NCBI GenBank assembly: GCA_032127075.1
Contig: JAQAZZ010000216.1
Span: 1-7,310 of the forward strand
From: GCA-2699445 sp032127075
GTDB lineage: Bacteria > Actinomycetota > Actinomycetes > S36-B12 > GCA-2699445
Reading direction: 5' to 3'
DNA length: 7,310 bases
Below, in pieces: positions 1-6,053 of this stretch. The position numbers and the translations under genes are program-made. A model generated the notes under the pieces. It was not told where the DNA came from. It did no database searches and worked only from the letters and a program-made list of their open reading frames with translations. How positions within the stretch are numbered: position 1 is the stretch's first letter; each line of letters begins with the position of its first letter.

Positions 1-146
1 ACCCGCGGATCCACCCCCACCCGCAGCCGCGGCACGGGCACGAACAACCGCCACCGCTCCCCCGCCACAACCCCGGGCCGAGCCAAATCCCCGGACCGAT
101 CCACAGCCCCGGACCGAGCCGCAGGCGCACCACCATCATCGAACAT
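1..146 (-). CDS. Unidentified SOS-controlled gene, 5' part only
   Basis: This is the first 48 codons of a minus-strand gene that leaves the window at position 1, so its function cannot be assigned. The peptide begins MFDDGGAPAARSGAVD and ends near ERWRLFVPVPRLRVGVDP. It has no signal peptide or membrane segment. Residues 11-28 are three copies of a hexapeptide (RSGAVD, RSGDLA, RPGVVA) encoded by an 18-base tandem repeat, and the repeat keeping the frame supports real coding. Third codon positions are nearly all G or C. The ATG at 146-144 was chosen because it lies within a perfect SOS box and about 10 bases after a -10 hexamer; there is no Shine-Dalgarno. In mycobacteria, several SOS-controlled genes of the 13E12/DUF222-HNH family have LexA boxes at or near the start, which makes that family one guess. 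The visible residues do not confirm it. An overlapping frame from the ATG at 140-138 (MMVVRLRLGP...) is less likely. Confidence 0.6.
   Translation of the reverse strand, partial: MFDDGGAPAARSGAVDRSGDLARPGVVAGERWRLFVPVPRLRVGVDPR
71..124. repeat. Three tandem 18-base repeats inside the SOS-controlled gene
   Basis: Three adjacent 18-base units lie at 71-88, 89-106 and 107-124. Each begins with CCCCGGRCCGA on the plus strand and ends in a more variable seven-base part. The units at 89-106 and 107-124 are the most alike. The length is a multiple of three, and the units encode the peptide repeat RSGAVD/RSGDLA/RPGVVA in the minus-strand gene. Confidence 0.75.
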
Positions 147-154
147 GTGTTCGA
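139..154 (-). promoter_or_regulatory. LexA operator (SOS box), perfect palindrome
   Basis: Read on the minus strand this is TCGAACACATGTTCGA. The arms TCGAAC and GTTCGA are fully symmetrical around four bases and match the established actinobacterial (mycobacterial) LexA consensus TCGAAC-N4-GTTCGA at every fixed position. It lies just downstream of the -10 element and contains the ATG of the gene at 1-146. Bound LexA would therefore cover the transcription start and the start codon. RecA-stimulated self-cleavage of LexA after DNA damage would release the gene. That LexA acts here is inferred from the match and position. Confidence 0.88.
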
Positions 155-155
155 G

Positions 156-161
156 ATTATG
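156..161 (-). promoter_or_regulatory. -10 element of the SOS-controlled gene
   Basis: The minus strand reads CATAAT, five of six matches to TATAAT. It sits one base upstream of the SOS box. The expected transcription start is near 149, giving a leader of about three bases before the ATG at 146, so translation would be almost leaderless. This fits the lack of a ribosome binding site. No convincing -35 hexamer is seen 16-19 bases upstream, which is common for regulated actinobacterial promoters. Confidence 0.6.
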
Positions 162-182
162 CCCAGGGTCCGACATGCCGCA

Positions 183-196
183 GCGGGCACACCCGC
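183..196. terminator. Short GC hairpin downstream of the ABC operon (weak terminator candidate)
   Basis: GCGGG at 183-187 and CCCGC at 192-196 form a five-base stem with a four-base loop, about 30 bases past the stop codon of the ABC permease. There is no run of U on the minus-strand transcript. It could end or slow transcription of the operon before the SOS-controlled gene, but a stem this short in GC-rich DNA can arise by chance. Confidence 0.2.
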
Positions 197-225
197 GCGT
201 GACCGATTGCAGAACGCTCAACGTC

Positions 226-1116
226 TCAGCTGGTGATGTCCTTGTTGCTGAACCGAGCCCAGGCCAGGGCTGTGAACACCACGATGTAGCCGAGGTCCAC
301 GAGCAGCCCCACTCGCATCGTGTCCCAGAACACCGGTTCCCGGAACGCGTCGGCGAACGCCGACCACCGGTTCACCAGCAGCCAGGGATGCAGCCAATCG
401 AGTTGCGGGATGGCGTCGGTGATCCACATCGCCGTGGCGACCACGGTCGTGGCGATCGTCGCGGCGATGGGCTGCTCGGTGAGCGTGGAGATGAACAGGC
501 CGATCGCGGCAAGTGCCGCGAGCCCGGCTGTGAGGTAGGCACCGGCCAGGGCGAGTCGGGCCAGGGCATCGCCTACCCCGATGGTGTCGCCGGACAGCAG
601 CGTGGTCGGCCCGAGGCCGAGAAGCACCCCGCCCACGATCACCCCGGTACCGGCCACCACCAGCACCCCGATACCCGTTCCGATGACCAGCGCCGCGTAC
701 TTCACCACGAGCAGGCGAGTCCGTTCCACGGGCACTGTCAGCAGATAGCGCAGCGTGCCCTGGTTGGCTTCGCCGGCGAGCGCGTCCCCGGCCAACACCG
801 CCACTGCCAGCGGCAGGAACAGCGCTATCTCAACGCCGAGCGCCGTCAGCGCGACGAAGATGCCGTTGTTGGCGAGGGCGAGAAGGCCACCCCCGTCCCC
901 TCGTCCGCCGGAGGAGACCCGAAGGGCCACGGCGATGAGGATCGGCACCGACGCCAGCACGACAATGCCGACCTGGTTGCGCCGCCGCCCGATGATCAGT
1001 CCCAACTCCGACCGCAGCAGGCGCAGCGAGGCGCGCATAGTCCGGGACGGGCCGACGGCTGTTCGGGCTGTTCGCACGGGCTGGGTCGATGCCGGAGTCG
1101 GGTCATCCACTGACAT
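226..1116 (-). CDS. ABC-2 type transporter permease
   Basis: Integral membrane subunit of an ABC transporter, 296 residues, about the usual length for the class. After a polar N-terminus, about six hydrophobic segments follow. The first is at about 49-65, the next around 86-109, then 140-165, two more in 180-230, and a last one at about 265-285. The stretch GDALAGEANQGTLRYLLTVP at 110-129, followed by R132 and K139, is the conserved cytoplasmic loop of ABC-2 permeases (acidic residue, GT, LL.P, R, K). The start ATG at 1116 is preceded by GGGGGAGGG at about six bases and overlaps the ATPase gene by 14 bases. An upstream in-frame ATG at 1239 would add 41 residues lying wholly inside the ATPase gene, so it was rejected; Met27 is a possible shorter start. 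It most likely dimerises with the ATPase encoded just upstream. The substrate cannot be deduced. Confidence 0.9.
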   Translation of the reverse strand: MSVDDPTPASTQPVRTARTAVGPSRTMRASLRLLRSELGLIIGRRRNQVGIVVLASVPILIAVALRVSSGGRGDGGGLLALANNGIFVALTALGVEIALFLPLAVAVLAGDALAGEANQGTLRYLLTVPVERTRLLVVKYAALVIGTGIGVLVVAGTGVIVGGVLLGLGPTTLLSGDTIGVGDALARLALAGAYLTAGLAALAAIGLFISTLTEQPIAATIATTVVATAMWITDAIPQLDWLHPWLLVNRWSAFADAFREPVFWDTMRVGLLVDLGYIVVFTALAWARFSNKDITS

Positions 1117-2080
1117 CGAAGCCCTCCCCCGTGAGCGCGACGAACAAATCCTCAAGGCTGGGCGCCTCCACCACGAAGCCGCGCACTCCCACGCCCGCGG
1201 CGACAAGCGCCGCCACGATCCGCTCAGGCTCGACCTCACCCGGGGCAGCCCTGACGCCGGACATGGTGAGGGCGACCTCTTCGAGGCCCAACTCGTGCAA
1301 GACGACTGCCGCCTCGTGCGGGCTTGCGGTGGTCACGTGGACCAGCGGCTTGGCCCCGGCGCGCACCTCGTCGATGGTTCCCTGAGCCACCAGTCGACCC
1401 TCACGCATGACCCCGAGGTGCGAGCAGACCTGCTCCACTTCGGACAGAAGGTGGCTGGACACCAGAATCGTCGCGCCATCGCCAGCCAGGGCGCCGATCA
1501 GGGAGCGGACCTCACGGGTGCCCTGCGGGTCCAGGCCGTTCGTCGGCTCGTCGAGGATCAGCAAGTCGCGCGGCATCAGCAGTGCAGCAGCGATCGCCAA
1601 CCGCTGGCGCATCCCCAGCGAGTAGGCCCGGTACCGCTTGCGGGCGGCGGCCATCAGCCCGACACGGTCGAGGGCGGCGTCGATGCGGGACGAGGATGTG
1701 GCGGGGTCGGCGAACCGGTCGGCCGCGTCGAGTCGCACGAGGTTGGCCCGGCCCGAGAGATAAGGATGGAACGCCGGGCCCTCCACCAGGGAGCCGACCC
1801 TGGGCAGCACGACGGAGGCCCCGTCAGGAATGGGCGAACCGAGCACCTCAACGCGCCCGGCGCTTGCGTGCACCAGGCCCAGGAGCATCCGGATGGTCGT
1901 GGTCTTGCCTGAGCCGTTCGGACCGAGGAAGCCGTAGACGGCCCCATGCGGGACGTGCAGGTCGATACCGTCCACAGCGGCTTGGGTGCCGAACTGTTTG
2001 GTCAGCCCGGTGGTCGCGACGGCGACTGCCGCCGATGTCGCGTCAGTACCGAGGTCGGCCGTCGATGTCGCCTCCGTCAC
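1103..2080 (-). CDS. ABC transporter ATP-binding protein
   Basis: ATPase subunit, 325 residues, expected to bind the cytoplasmic face of the permease and power transport by ATP hydrolysis. In order: Walker A GPNGSGKT at 53-60; a Q-loop region SLVEGPAFHPYLSG at 97-110 in which Glu100 stands where many ABC proteins have Gln; signature YSLGMRQRL at 153-161; Walker B LLILDEPT at 173-180 with catalytic Glu178; D-loop GLDP at 182-185; and switch His210. The last hundred or so residues form a C-terminal extension typical of single-domain ATPases paired with ABC-2 permeases (CcmA/BcrA-like superfamily). The GTG start at 2080 overlaps the upstream stop as GTGA, indicating translational coupling, since no strong ribosome binding site is visible. 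A longer reading from 2197 would bury 39 codons in the LolA-like gene and has no family resemblance there. Nucleotide-binding function is certain; the substrate is not. Confidence 0.93.
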   Translation of the reverse strand: MTEATSTADLGTDATSAAVAVATTGLTKQFGTQAAVDGIDLHVPHGAVYGFLGPNGSGKTTTIRMLLGLVHASAGRVEVLGSPIPDGASVVLPRVGSLVEGPAFHPYLSGRANLVRLDAADRFADPATSSSRIDAALDRVGLMAAARKRYRAYSLGMRQRLAIAAALLMPRDLLILDEPTNGLDPQGTREVRSLIGALAGDGATILVSSHLLSEVEQVCSHLGVMREGRLVAQGTIDEVRAGAKPLVHVTTASPHEAAVVLHELGLEEVALTMSGVRAAPGEVEPERIVAALVAAGVGVRGFVVEAPSLEDLFVALTGEGFDVSG

Positions 2081-3228
2081 AAGTCGGCCAGCGCGGCACC
2101 GAGCGCATCGGGCGAGACCGCACCGACCGCCACCTTTCCATCGTCGGTCACGATCGCCGAGAACAGCGTTCCGCTCAGGACTCGTCCGGACCCCCAAGGA
2201 CCGGAGGCCGTCGGCAGCGAGTCGACCAGGGCGAGGGCGCCCTCCGCGCCCGCGGATTCGTCGTCACCAGACGCTGGCGCCAGGGAGCTCAAAGCGACGG
2301 CGTCGAGTTCGGTGATGACGACGGAACTCCAGCCGCTCCCGATCACGGTCGGCTGCGACCGATTCGCCACCGCCTTGTCGGCGTCGGCCTCGGCCTGCTT
2401 CCGCGCCGCCTTCAGCTCGGCGGCGTCCGGGGCGGGATGCTCGGTGACATCTGCGTCGGCCGGCGGGGTGAACTCGAAGACGCTCGCCTCGGGCCGGGTG
2501 AAGTCGACGGAGGTGAAGCCGACCTCGAAGGCTGGGTCGGCCATCTGCGTGGAGTAGACACGCACCCGCAGCGGAACACCGGTCTCGGCGTCCGTGGCGA
2601 TGCTCACCTGCTCGACGAGGGTGCCGGCTTGCTTCGGGTCGAAGACGAGTTCGTACACCGGGCGACCCGCGACGCGGCCCACGCCCGACGTGCTGACCTC
2701 GGTGGTGGGTTCCAACGCGGCCAACGCCATCTCGGCGGCTTCCTGCGGACTGCTCGGCAGGTCCGCCGGGGTCGCGACATCCTTCGGCTTGGGCCAACTC
2801 TCAACGTCCGGCAGTTCGTAGCGGTCGGCGGCGTTGTCCGCACTGTTCCAGGTCCACACCACTGGACCGTTGCGCACGACATCGGCCTGCGCCGAGTCGG
2901 CGAGCAGCGTCACGCGGCTGCGCTGCGGTCCGTCCGACCACACTCGGAGGGTGTTCGCACCCGTGGCGAGTGCGGTCATGTCGGCCCGTCTGGCCGAACT
3001 CATCGGCAGCGCCGGCAGACCCAGGTCGGCAGATGCCGCCACTGTGCCGGACAGCGGAACCGGGGTGCGGCCCTGCAGTTCGACCAGCAACTCCTCGGCT
3101 GTCTTGGGCGCGAGCCCATCGTCGGCGAAGGCACCCGGCAGTCCGGTCACCGCACCTGCGGCGATGAGTGCGGATGCGGCTGCGGGGACACTCCAGCGCA
3201 GTCGAGGATGACGGTCGAACAAGGTCAT
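2077..3228 (-). CDS. Exported LolA-like protein, first gene of an ABC operon
   Basis: Secreted protein of 383 residues resembling actinobacterial proteins annotated as LolA-like (outer-membrane lipoprotein carrier fold, related to MucB/RseB N-domains). A Sec signal is visible: basic residues to about 11, a hydrophobic core at 13-31, and cleavage likely after AFA at 33-35. There is no lipobox cysteine, so it should be soluble or loosely attached outside the membrane. Residues 44-255 are rich in short beta-type segments, such as LRVWSDG, PVVWTWNS, RPVYELVFDP and GVPLRVRVYS, typical of a half-barrel that holds a lipid chain. Residues 266-292 are a charged Ala/Lys helix-like linker. The C-terminus has GRVLSGTLFSAIVTDDGKVA (348-367), a pattern I associate with this actinobacterial family. 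The start ATG at 3228 has GGAG four bases upstream. It leads the operon and shares four bases with the ATPase gene. Carrying or sensing a lipidated molecule for the transporter is an inference from fold and neighbours. Confidence 0.75.
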   Translation of the reverse strand: MTLFDRHPRLRWSVPAAASALIAAGAVTGLPGAFADDGLAPKTAEELLVELQGRTPVPLSGTVAASADLGLPALPMSSARRADMTALATGANTLRVWSDGPQRSRVTLLADSAQADVVRNGPVVWTWNSADNAADRYELPDVESWPKPKDVATPADLPSSPQEAAEMALAALEPTTEVSTSGVGRVAGRPVYELVFDPKQAGTLVEQVSIATDAETGVPLRVRVYSTQMADPAFEVGFTSVDFTRPEASVFEFTPPADADVTEHPAPDAAELKAARKQAEADADKAVANRSQPTVIGSGWSSVVITELDAVALSSLAPASGDDESAGAEGALALVDSLPTASGPWGSGRVLSGTLFSAIVTDDGKVAVGAVSPDALGAALADL

Positions 3229-3295
3229 GTCTCCATCATGCGCCAGTTTGGCCGCATCGGCATAGTGCCGCCTACAGCAAAGCCACCGTTTTCCG

Positions 3296-3311
3296 GATAA
3301 CGCCGTGATAA
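3296..3311. repeat. Pair of GATAA boxes one helical turn apart
   Basis: GATAA occurs at 3296-3300 and again at 3307-3311, an 11-base period that puts both on the same face of the DNA. They lie about -41 to -26 relative to the proposed start of the recombinase transcript and within the divergent spacer. They may be a regulator site, but a pair of five-base matches is weak evidence. Confidence 0.25.
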
Positions 3312-3321
3312 TCGGGAAGCC

Positions 3322-3330
3322 TGCTACGGT
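3322..3330 (+). promoter_or_regulatory. Extended -10 promoter element of the recombinase gene
   Basis: TGCTACGGT contains an upstream TGN extension followed by TACGGT, which fits the actinobacterial TANNNT -10 pattern. With the last T at 3330 taken as -7, transcription would begin at 3337, the first base of the GTG start codon, so the mRNA would be leaderless. No TTGACA-like -35 is seen, which is typical when an extended -10 is used. No Shine-Dalgarno precedes the GTG, in agreement. Confidence 0.5.
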
Positions 3331-3336
3331 ACGGCC

Positions 3337-4362
3337 GTGGCCGACGAGACTCCCGCGACACTCCTGTCGGCGGCAGCGGATTCATTCCTGGTCGGGGTGC
3401 GTACCGGCAAGCCGTCGCCGCACACGGTGCGCGCCTACCGCGCCGATCTTGCCGGGATCACCGCCCTGTTGGCCGTTCAATTGGGCCGTCCCGCCACCGA
3501 CCTCACCACCGACGACCTCAGTGCGGCCAATCTGCGCGCGGTGTTCGCGGCTTTCGCCGACACCCATGCCAAGGCTTCGACCGCGCGGGCGTGGTCGGTG
3601 TGGAACCGGCTGTGCGACCACCTTGTCGTCGATGGCGTCATGGAAGGCAACCCGATGGCCGCCGTCGGGCGGCCCCGGGTCGCCCGCGGTGCGCCGCAGG
3701 CCTTCACCGAAGCGGACATCGACCGACTTCTAGAGGTGCTCAAGAGCGGCCAGATCCCCGCGCGGCGGCCCTGGCCGATCCGGGACTACGCCGTCATCAC
3801 GACCCTGGCCGTCACCGGCCTGCGCGCTTCGGAACTCATCGCGCTGACTCTGGGCGATGTCGAGGGCGCGCCCGGGCAGCGGCAGATCGCGGTGCGGCAC
3901 GGCAAAGGCGACAAGTACCGCGCCATCCCCGTCGATCCCCGCCTCGACGATCTGCTGACCGCCTATCTGGCGGACCGGTGGCGCCGCTTCCCCGTCGGCC
4001 GCCGGGGCAGCAGAAGCAGCAGTGCCAGCAGCACGGAACCGGACCCCTGGACCGCGGGCCATCCCCGCACCTCTCTGTTTGCCGGCAGCGGCGGCGACCC
4101 GCTGACCGTGTCGCAACTGGAGTATCTGGTCACCAAGGCCTACACGGCCGCCGGCATCAACTCCCACCGTCCCCCAGGTGCGCTCATCCACGCCTTGCGG
4201 CACACCTTCGCCACCCGACTCATCGAGAACGGCGTCACCGCCGTGGAACTCATGGGCCTGCTGGGTCACGCCAGCCTGCAGACCACCCAGCGCTACGTCG
4301 CGACCCGGCCCGACCATCTGCGAACGGCCGTCGCCGCCAACCCGGCCTACCGGTCGCTGTAG
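3337..4362 (+). CDS. Tyrosine recombinase / site-specific integrase (XerC/XerD-like)
   Basis: DNA strand-exchange enzyme of 341 residues. Residues 10-110 form the N-terminal core-binding (SAM-like) helical domain, including the typical SPHTVRAYRADL at 27-38. The catalytic domain follows from about 120. All active-site residues are present: Arg163 in TGLRASELI, Lys190 in GKGDKYR, His285 and Arg288 in HALRHTFAT, His311 in LLGHASLQTT, and the nucleophile Tyr320 in QRYV. It is some 40 residues longer than XerC or XerD, partly because of a Ser/Arg-rich insert at about 221-245 between the catalytic lysine and the HxLR motif. The GTG at 3337 was chosen because it follows the -10 element at leaderless distance and starts the conserved domain sensibly. 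It stands alone on the plus strand, with no excisionase, tRNA or phage gene nearby. It could be a chromosomal Xer relative or a leftover integrase; the sequence does not decide. Confidence 0.9.
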   Translation: MADETPATLLSAAADSFLVGVRTGKPSPHTVRAYRADLAGITALLAVQLGRPATDLTTDDLSAANLRAVFAAFADTHAKASTARAWSVWNRLCDHLVVDGVMEGNPMAAVGRPRVARGAPQAFTEADIDRLLEVLKSGQIPARRPWPIRDYAVITTLAVTGLRASELIALTLGDVEGAPGQRQIAVRHGKGDKYRAIPVDPRLDDLLTAYLADRWRRFPVGRRGSRSSSASSTEPDPWTAGHPRTSLFAGSGGDPLTVSQLEYLVTKAYTAAGINSHRPPGALIHALRHTFATRLIENGVTAVELMGLLGHASLQTTQRYVATRPDHLRTAVAANPAYRSL

Positions 4363-4372
4363 GCCATCCGAC

Positions 4373-4397
4373 CCGCTGGGTGCTCGTATCGCAGCGG
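4373..4397. terminator. Hairpin between two convergent genes (candidate bidirectional terminator)
   Basis: CCGCTG at 4373-4378 pairs with CAGCGG at 4392-4397, giving a perfect six-base stem with a 13-base loop. It fills most of the 35-base gap between the recombinase stop (4362) and the symporter stop (4398). Its place suits a shared terminator for convergent transcripts, but neither side has a T-run and the loop is long. Confidence 0.35.
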
Positions 4398-5924
4398 CTA
4401 GACACCCGCAGGCTGCTCGGCGGGCGGTGGCTGCTGCACCTCCTCGTCGTTGGCGACAGCGACCTGCACCCGGTCGAACTCGGCCACGACCTCTTCCGAC
4501 GGCGGTCGGGTGAGCAGACTGACACCCATGATCGCGATCCAGGACAGGATGAAGCCGGGCACGATCTCGTAGAGCACGAAGATCCCGGTATCGAGCTGTG
4601 CCCAGATCACTACGGTCAGCCCGCCCACCAGCACACCGGCCAGGGCACCCCACTTGTTCATCCGCCGCCAGTACAGCGAGAGGATCAGCGCCGGGCCGAA
4701 TGCCGCGCCGAAGCCGGCCCAGGCGTACGACACCAACTCCAGCACGCTCGATTCGGGGTCCAGCGCGAGGACGTAGGCGATCAGCGCCACGCCGATAACC
4801 GTGGCCCGCCCCACCCAGACCAACTCCCGCTGGCCGGCCCCTGGCCGGATCAGAGCCTTGTAGAAGTCGTCGGTCAGCGCCGAGGAAGATACGAGCAGCT
4901 GCGAATCGGCGGTGGACATCACCGCCGCGAGGATCGCAGCCAACAGCACACCCGCAACCGCTGGGTGGAAGATCAGCTGCACCATGGTGATGAACACCGT
5001 CTCCCCATCCACGAGCCCCGGGACGTAGGAGCGGCCCACCAGCCCGATCGCCATAGCCGCCACCAGTCCGATGGCCGTCCAGGTAACAGCGATCCGTCGC
5101 GCCACCTTGACATCCTTGGGGCTTCGGATCGCCGCAAAGCGCGCCACGATATGCGGCTGACCGAAGTAGCCCAGGCCCCAGGCGAGGGAGCCGATGATCG
5201 CCAACATCGTCAGCTGCTGCCCGGTGTCGGCATCGGTCAGCCACGACATGATCTCCGGGTTCTCCTGCTGCAGTTTCTCGCTGACATCGGCAAGCCCGCC
5301 GGTGTCGAAGATCGCAACGATGGGCACGATGACCAGCGCCGTCACCATCATCAATCCCTGGATGAGGTCGGTCCACGACACGGCGAGGAAGCCGCCCAGG
5401 AACGTGTAGGAGACAACGGCCAACGTACCGGCGGTCACGGCAAGGGTGTAGTCCCATTCGAAGACCGTGTTGAACAGCTTGCCGCCGGCCACCAGACCGG
5501 AGCTTGTGTAGAACATGAAGAACACCAGGATGAACACCGCAGAAATGACCCGCAGCGCGTGGCCGGTGTCGTGGAAGCGCTTGGAGAGGTACTCGGGGAC
5601 GGTCAGCGAGTCGCCGGCCGCTTCCGTGTAGACGCGCAGCCGTTTCGCGACGATGAGCCAGTTCAGCCACACTCCGGCGATCAGTCCCACGCCGATCCAC
5701 GCCGCGGACAACCCCCCGACATACGCCGCCCCCGGCAGGCCCAGCAGCAGCCAGCCGGACATGTCCGATGCGCCCGCCGATATGGCCGCGGTCCACGGGC
5801 CGAGGCCGCGGCCCCCCAGAATGTAGTCCGACAGGTTCGCCGTGCGCCGGTAGGCGATGATCCCGATCACCATCATGAGTACCAGGTAGGCGATGAACGC
5901 AACGGCTATGAGGGCGCTGTCCAT
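4398..5924 (-). CDS. putP: Sodium/proline symporter, PutP type
   Basis: Secondary transporter of the sodium:solute symporter family (SSS, LeuT fold), 508 residues against 502 for Escherichia coli PutP. It should bring proline into the cell with Na+, for use as nutrient or osmoprotectant. About thirteen hydrophobic segments are spread along it. Residues known to matter in E. coli PutP are matched almost position for position: Arg39 in LGGRGLGPW, Asp54 and Ser56 in ASDMSGWLLLG, Tyr139 in FMFYTSSG, Asp186 in SWTDLIQG, Trp249 in LAWGLGYFGQPHI, and the Na+ ligands Ser337 and Thr338 in VMSTADSQLLVSSSAL. The start ATG at 5924 has GGAG six bases upstream and begins directly at the first membrane helix. 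An in-frame ATG at 6008 would add a polar 28-residue tail unlike the family. The gene lies downstream of, and in the same direction as, an SLC13-type permease. No proline catabolic gene is in view, so proline is assigned from the protein alone. Confidence 0.92.
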   Translation of the reverse strand: MDSALIAVAFIAYLVLMMVIGIIAYRRTANLSDYILGGRGLGPWTAAISAGASDMSGWLLLGLPGAAYVGGLSAAWIGVGLIAGVWLNWLIVAKRLRVYTEAAGDSLTVPEYLSKRFHDTGHALRVISAVFILVFFMFYTSSGLVAGGKLFNTVFEWDYTLAVTAGTLAVVSYTFLGGFLAVSWTDLIQGLMMVTALVIVPIVAIFDTGGLADVSEKLQQENPEIMSWLTDADTGQQLTMLAIIGSLAWGLGYFGQPHIVARFAAIRSPKDVKVARRIAVTWTAIGLVAAMAIGLVGRSYVPGLVDGETVFITMVQLIFHPAVAGVLLAAILAAVMSTADSQLLVSSSALTDDFYKALIRPGAGQRELVWVGRATVIGVALIAYVLALDPESSVLELVSYAWAGFGAAFGPALILSLYWRRMNKWGALAGVLVGGLTVVIWAQLDTGIFVLYEIVPGFILSWIAIMGVSLLTRPPSEEVVAEFDRVQVAVANDEEVQQPPPAEQPAGV

Positions 5925-5954
5925 GGGGGCTCCGATCCTCTCGCCCACAAGTGT

Positions 5955-5983
5955 GTCGAAAGCGGACCCCCCATGCGCGTCAA
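5955..5983 (-). promoter_or_regulatory. Weak candidate promoter for the symporter gene
   Basis: On the minus strand TTGACG (5983-5978) resembles a -35 element, and 17 bases further TTCGAC (5960-5955) occupies the -10 place. The -35 match is good and the -10 match is poor. If real, transcription would start about 25 bases before the symporter ATG, leaving room for its ribosome binding site. Confidence 0.2.
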
Positions 5984-6013
5984 CCGACGCCGCGCTGGTC
6001 GGCTGCATCTTGT

Positions 6014-6028
6014 CCGTCGCAGAGACGG
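6014..6028. terminator. Second stem-loop in the transporter spacer
   Basis: CCGTC (6014-6018) and GACGG (6024-6028) form a five-base stem with a five-base loop. It follows directly after the larger stem-loop at 6030-6053 on the minus-strand transcript. It has no U-tract. The two hairpins together could stop, slow or protect the end of the SLC13-type message. Confidence 0.25.
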
Positions 6029-6029
6029 C

Positions 6030-6053
6030 CCGGTCACCTCACAGGCAGACCGG
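6030..6053. terminator. Stem-loop directly after the SLC13-type stop codon
   Basis: CCGGTC (6030-6035) pairs with GACCGG (6048-6053) for six bases. CCT and AGG inside can pair as well after a small internal loop. The stem starts at the base next to the stop codon of the anion permease. It lacks a U-tract, so it may be a Rho-dependent stop, a transcript-stabilising structure or neither. Confidence 0.35.

Noticed and set aside
145..1113. Plus-strand open frame of 322 codons opposite the ABC permease
   Set aside because: The His/Arg/Gln/Gly-rich translation has no recognisable domain. The opposite strand encodes a convincing ABC-2 permease, and the supposed start ATG is inside the SOS box.
1103..2080. 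Bacitracin or lantibiotic resistance role for the ABC transporter
   Set aside because: The ATPase subfamily resemblance is too general. No two-component system or bacitracin-type permease features are visible, so the substrate is left open.
1582..3300. Plus-strand open frame of 572 codons opposite the ATPase and LolA-like genes
   Set aside because: The Arg/Gly-rich shadow of two well-supported minus-strand genes has no ribosome binding site or domain.
3337..4362. Recombinase as evidence of a prophage or integrative element
   Set aside because: No tRNA, attachment-site repeats, excisionase or phage genes are seen on either side, and both flanks are ordinary chromosomal transporters.
3730..5796. 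Minus-strand open frame of 688 codons
   Set aside because: It overlaps the symporter gene in a different frame and the recombinase antisense. Its composition is low-complexity Arg/Gly/Ala with no hydrophobic pattern or motifs.
5946..5955. CACAAGTGTG short inverted repeat upstream of the symporter
   Set aside because: The four-base arms around AG are too short to distinguish from chance, and no known regulator site matches it.
5925..6008. 28-residue N-terminal extension of the symporter from an ATG at 6008
   Set aside because: The extension is polar and unlike PutP N-termini, while the ATG at 5924 has a good GGAG and gives the family length. It also runs over the only promoter-like hexamer of the spacer.
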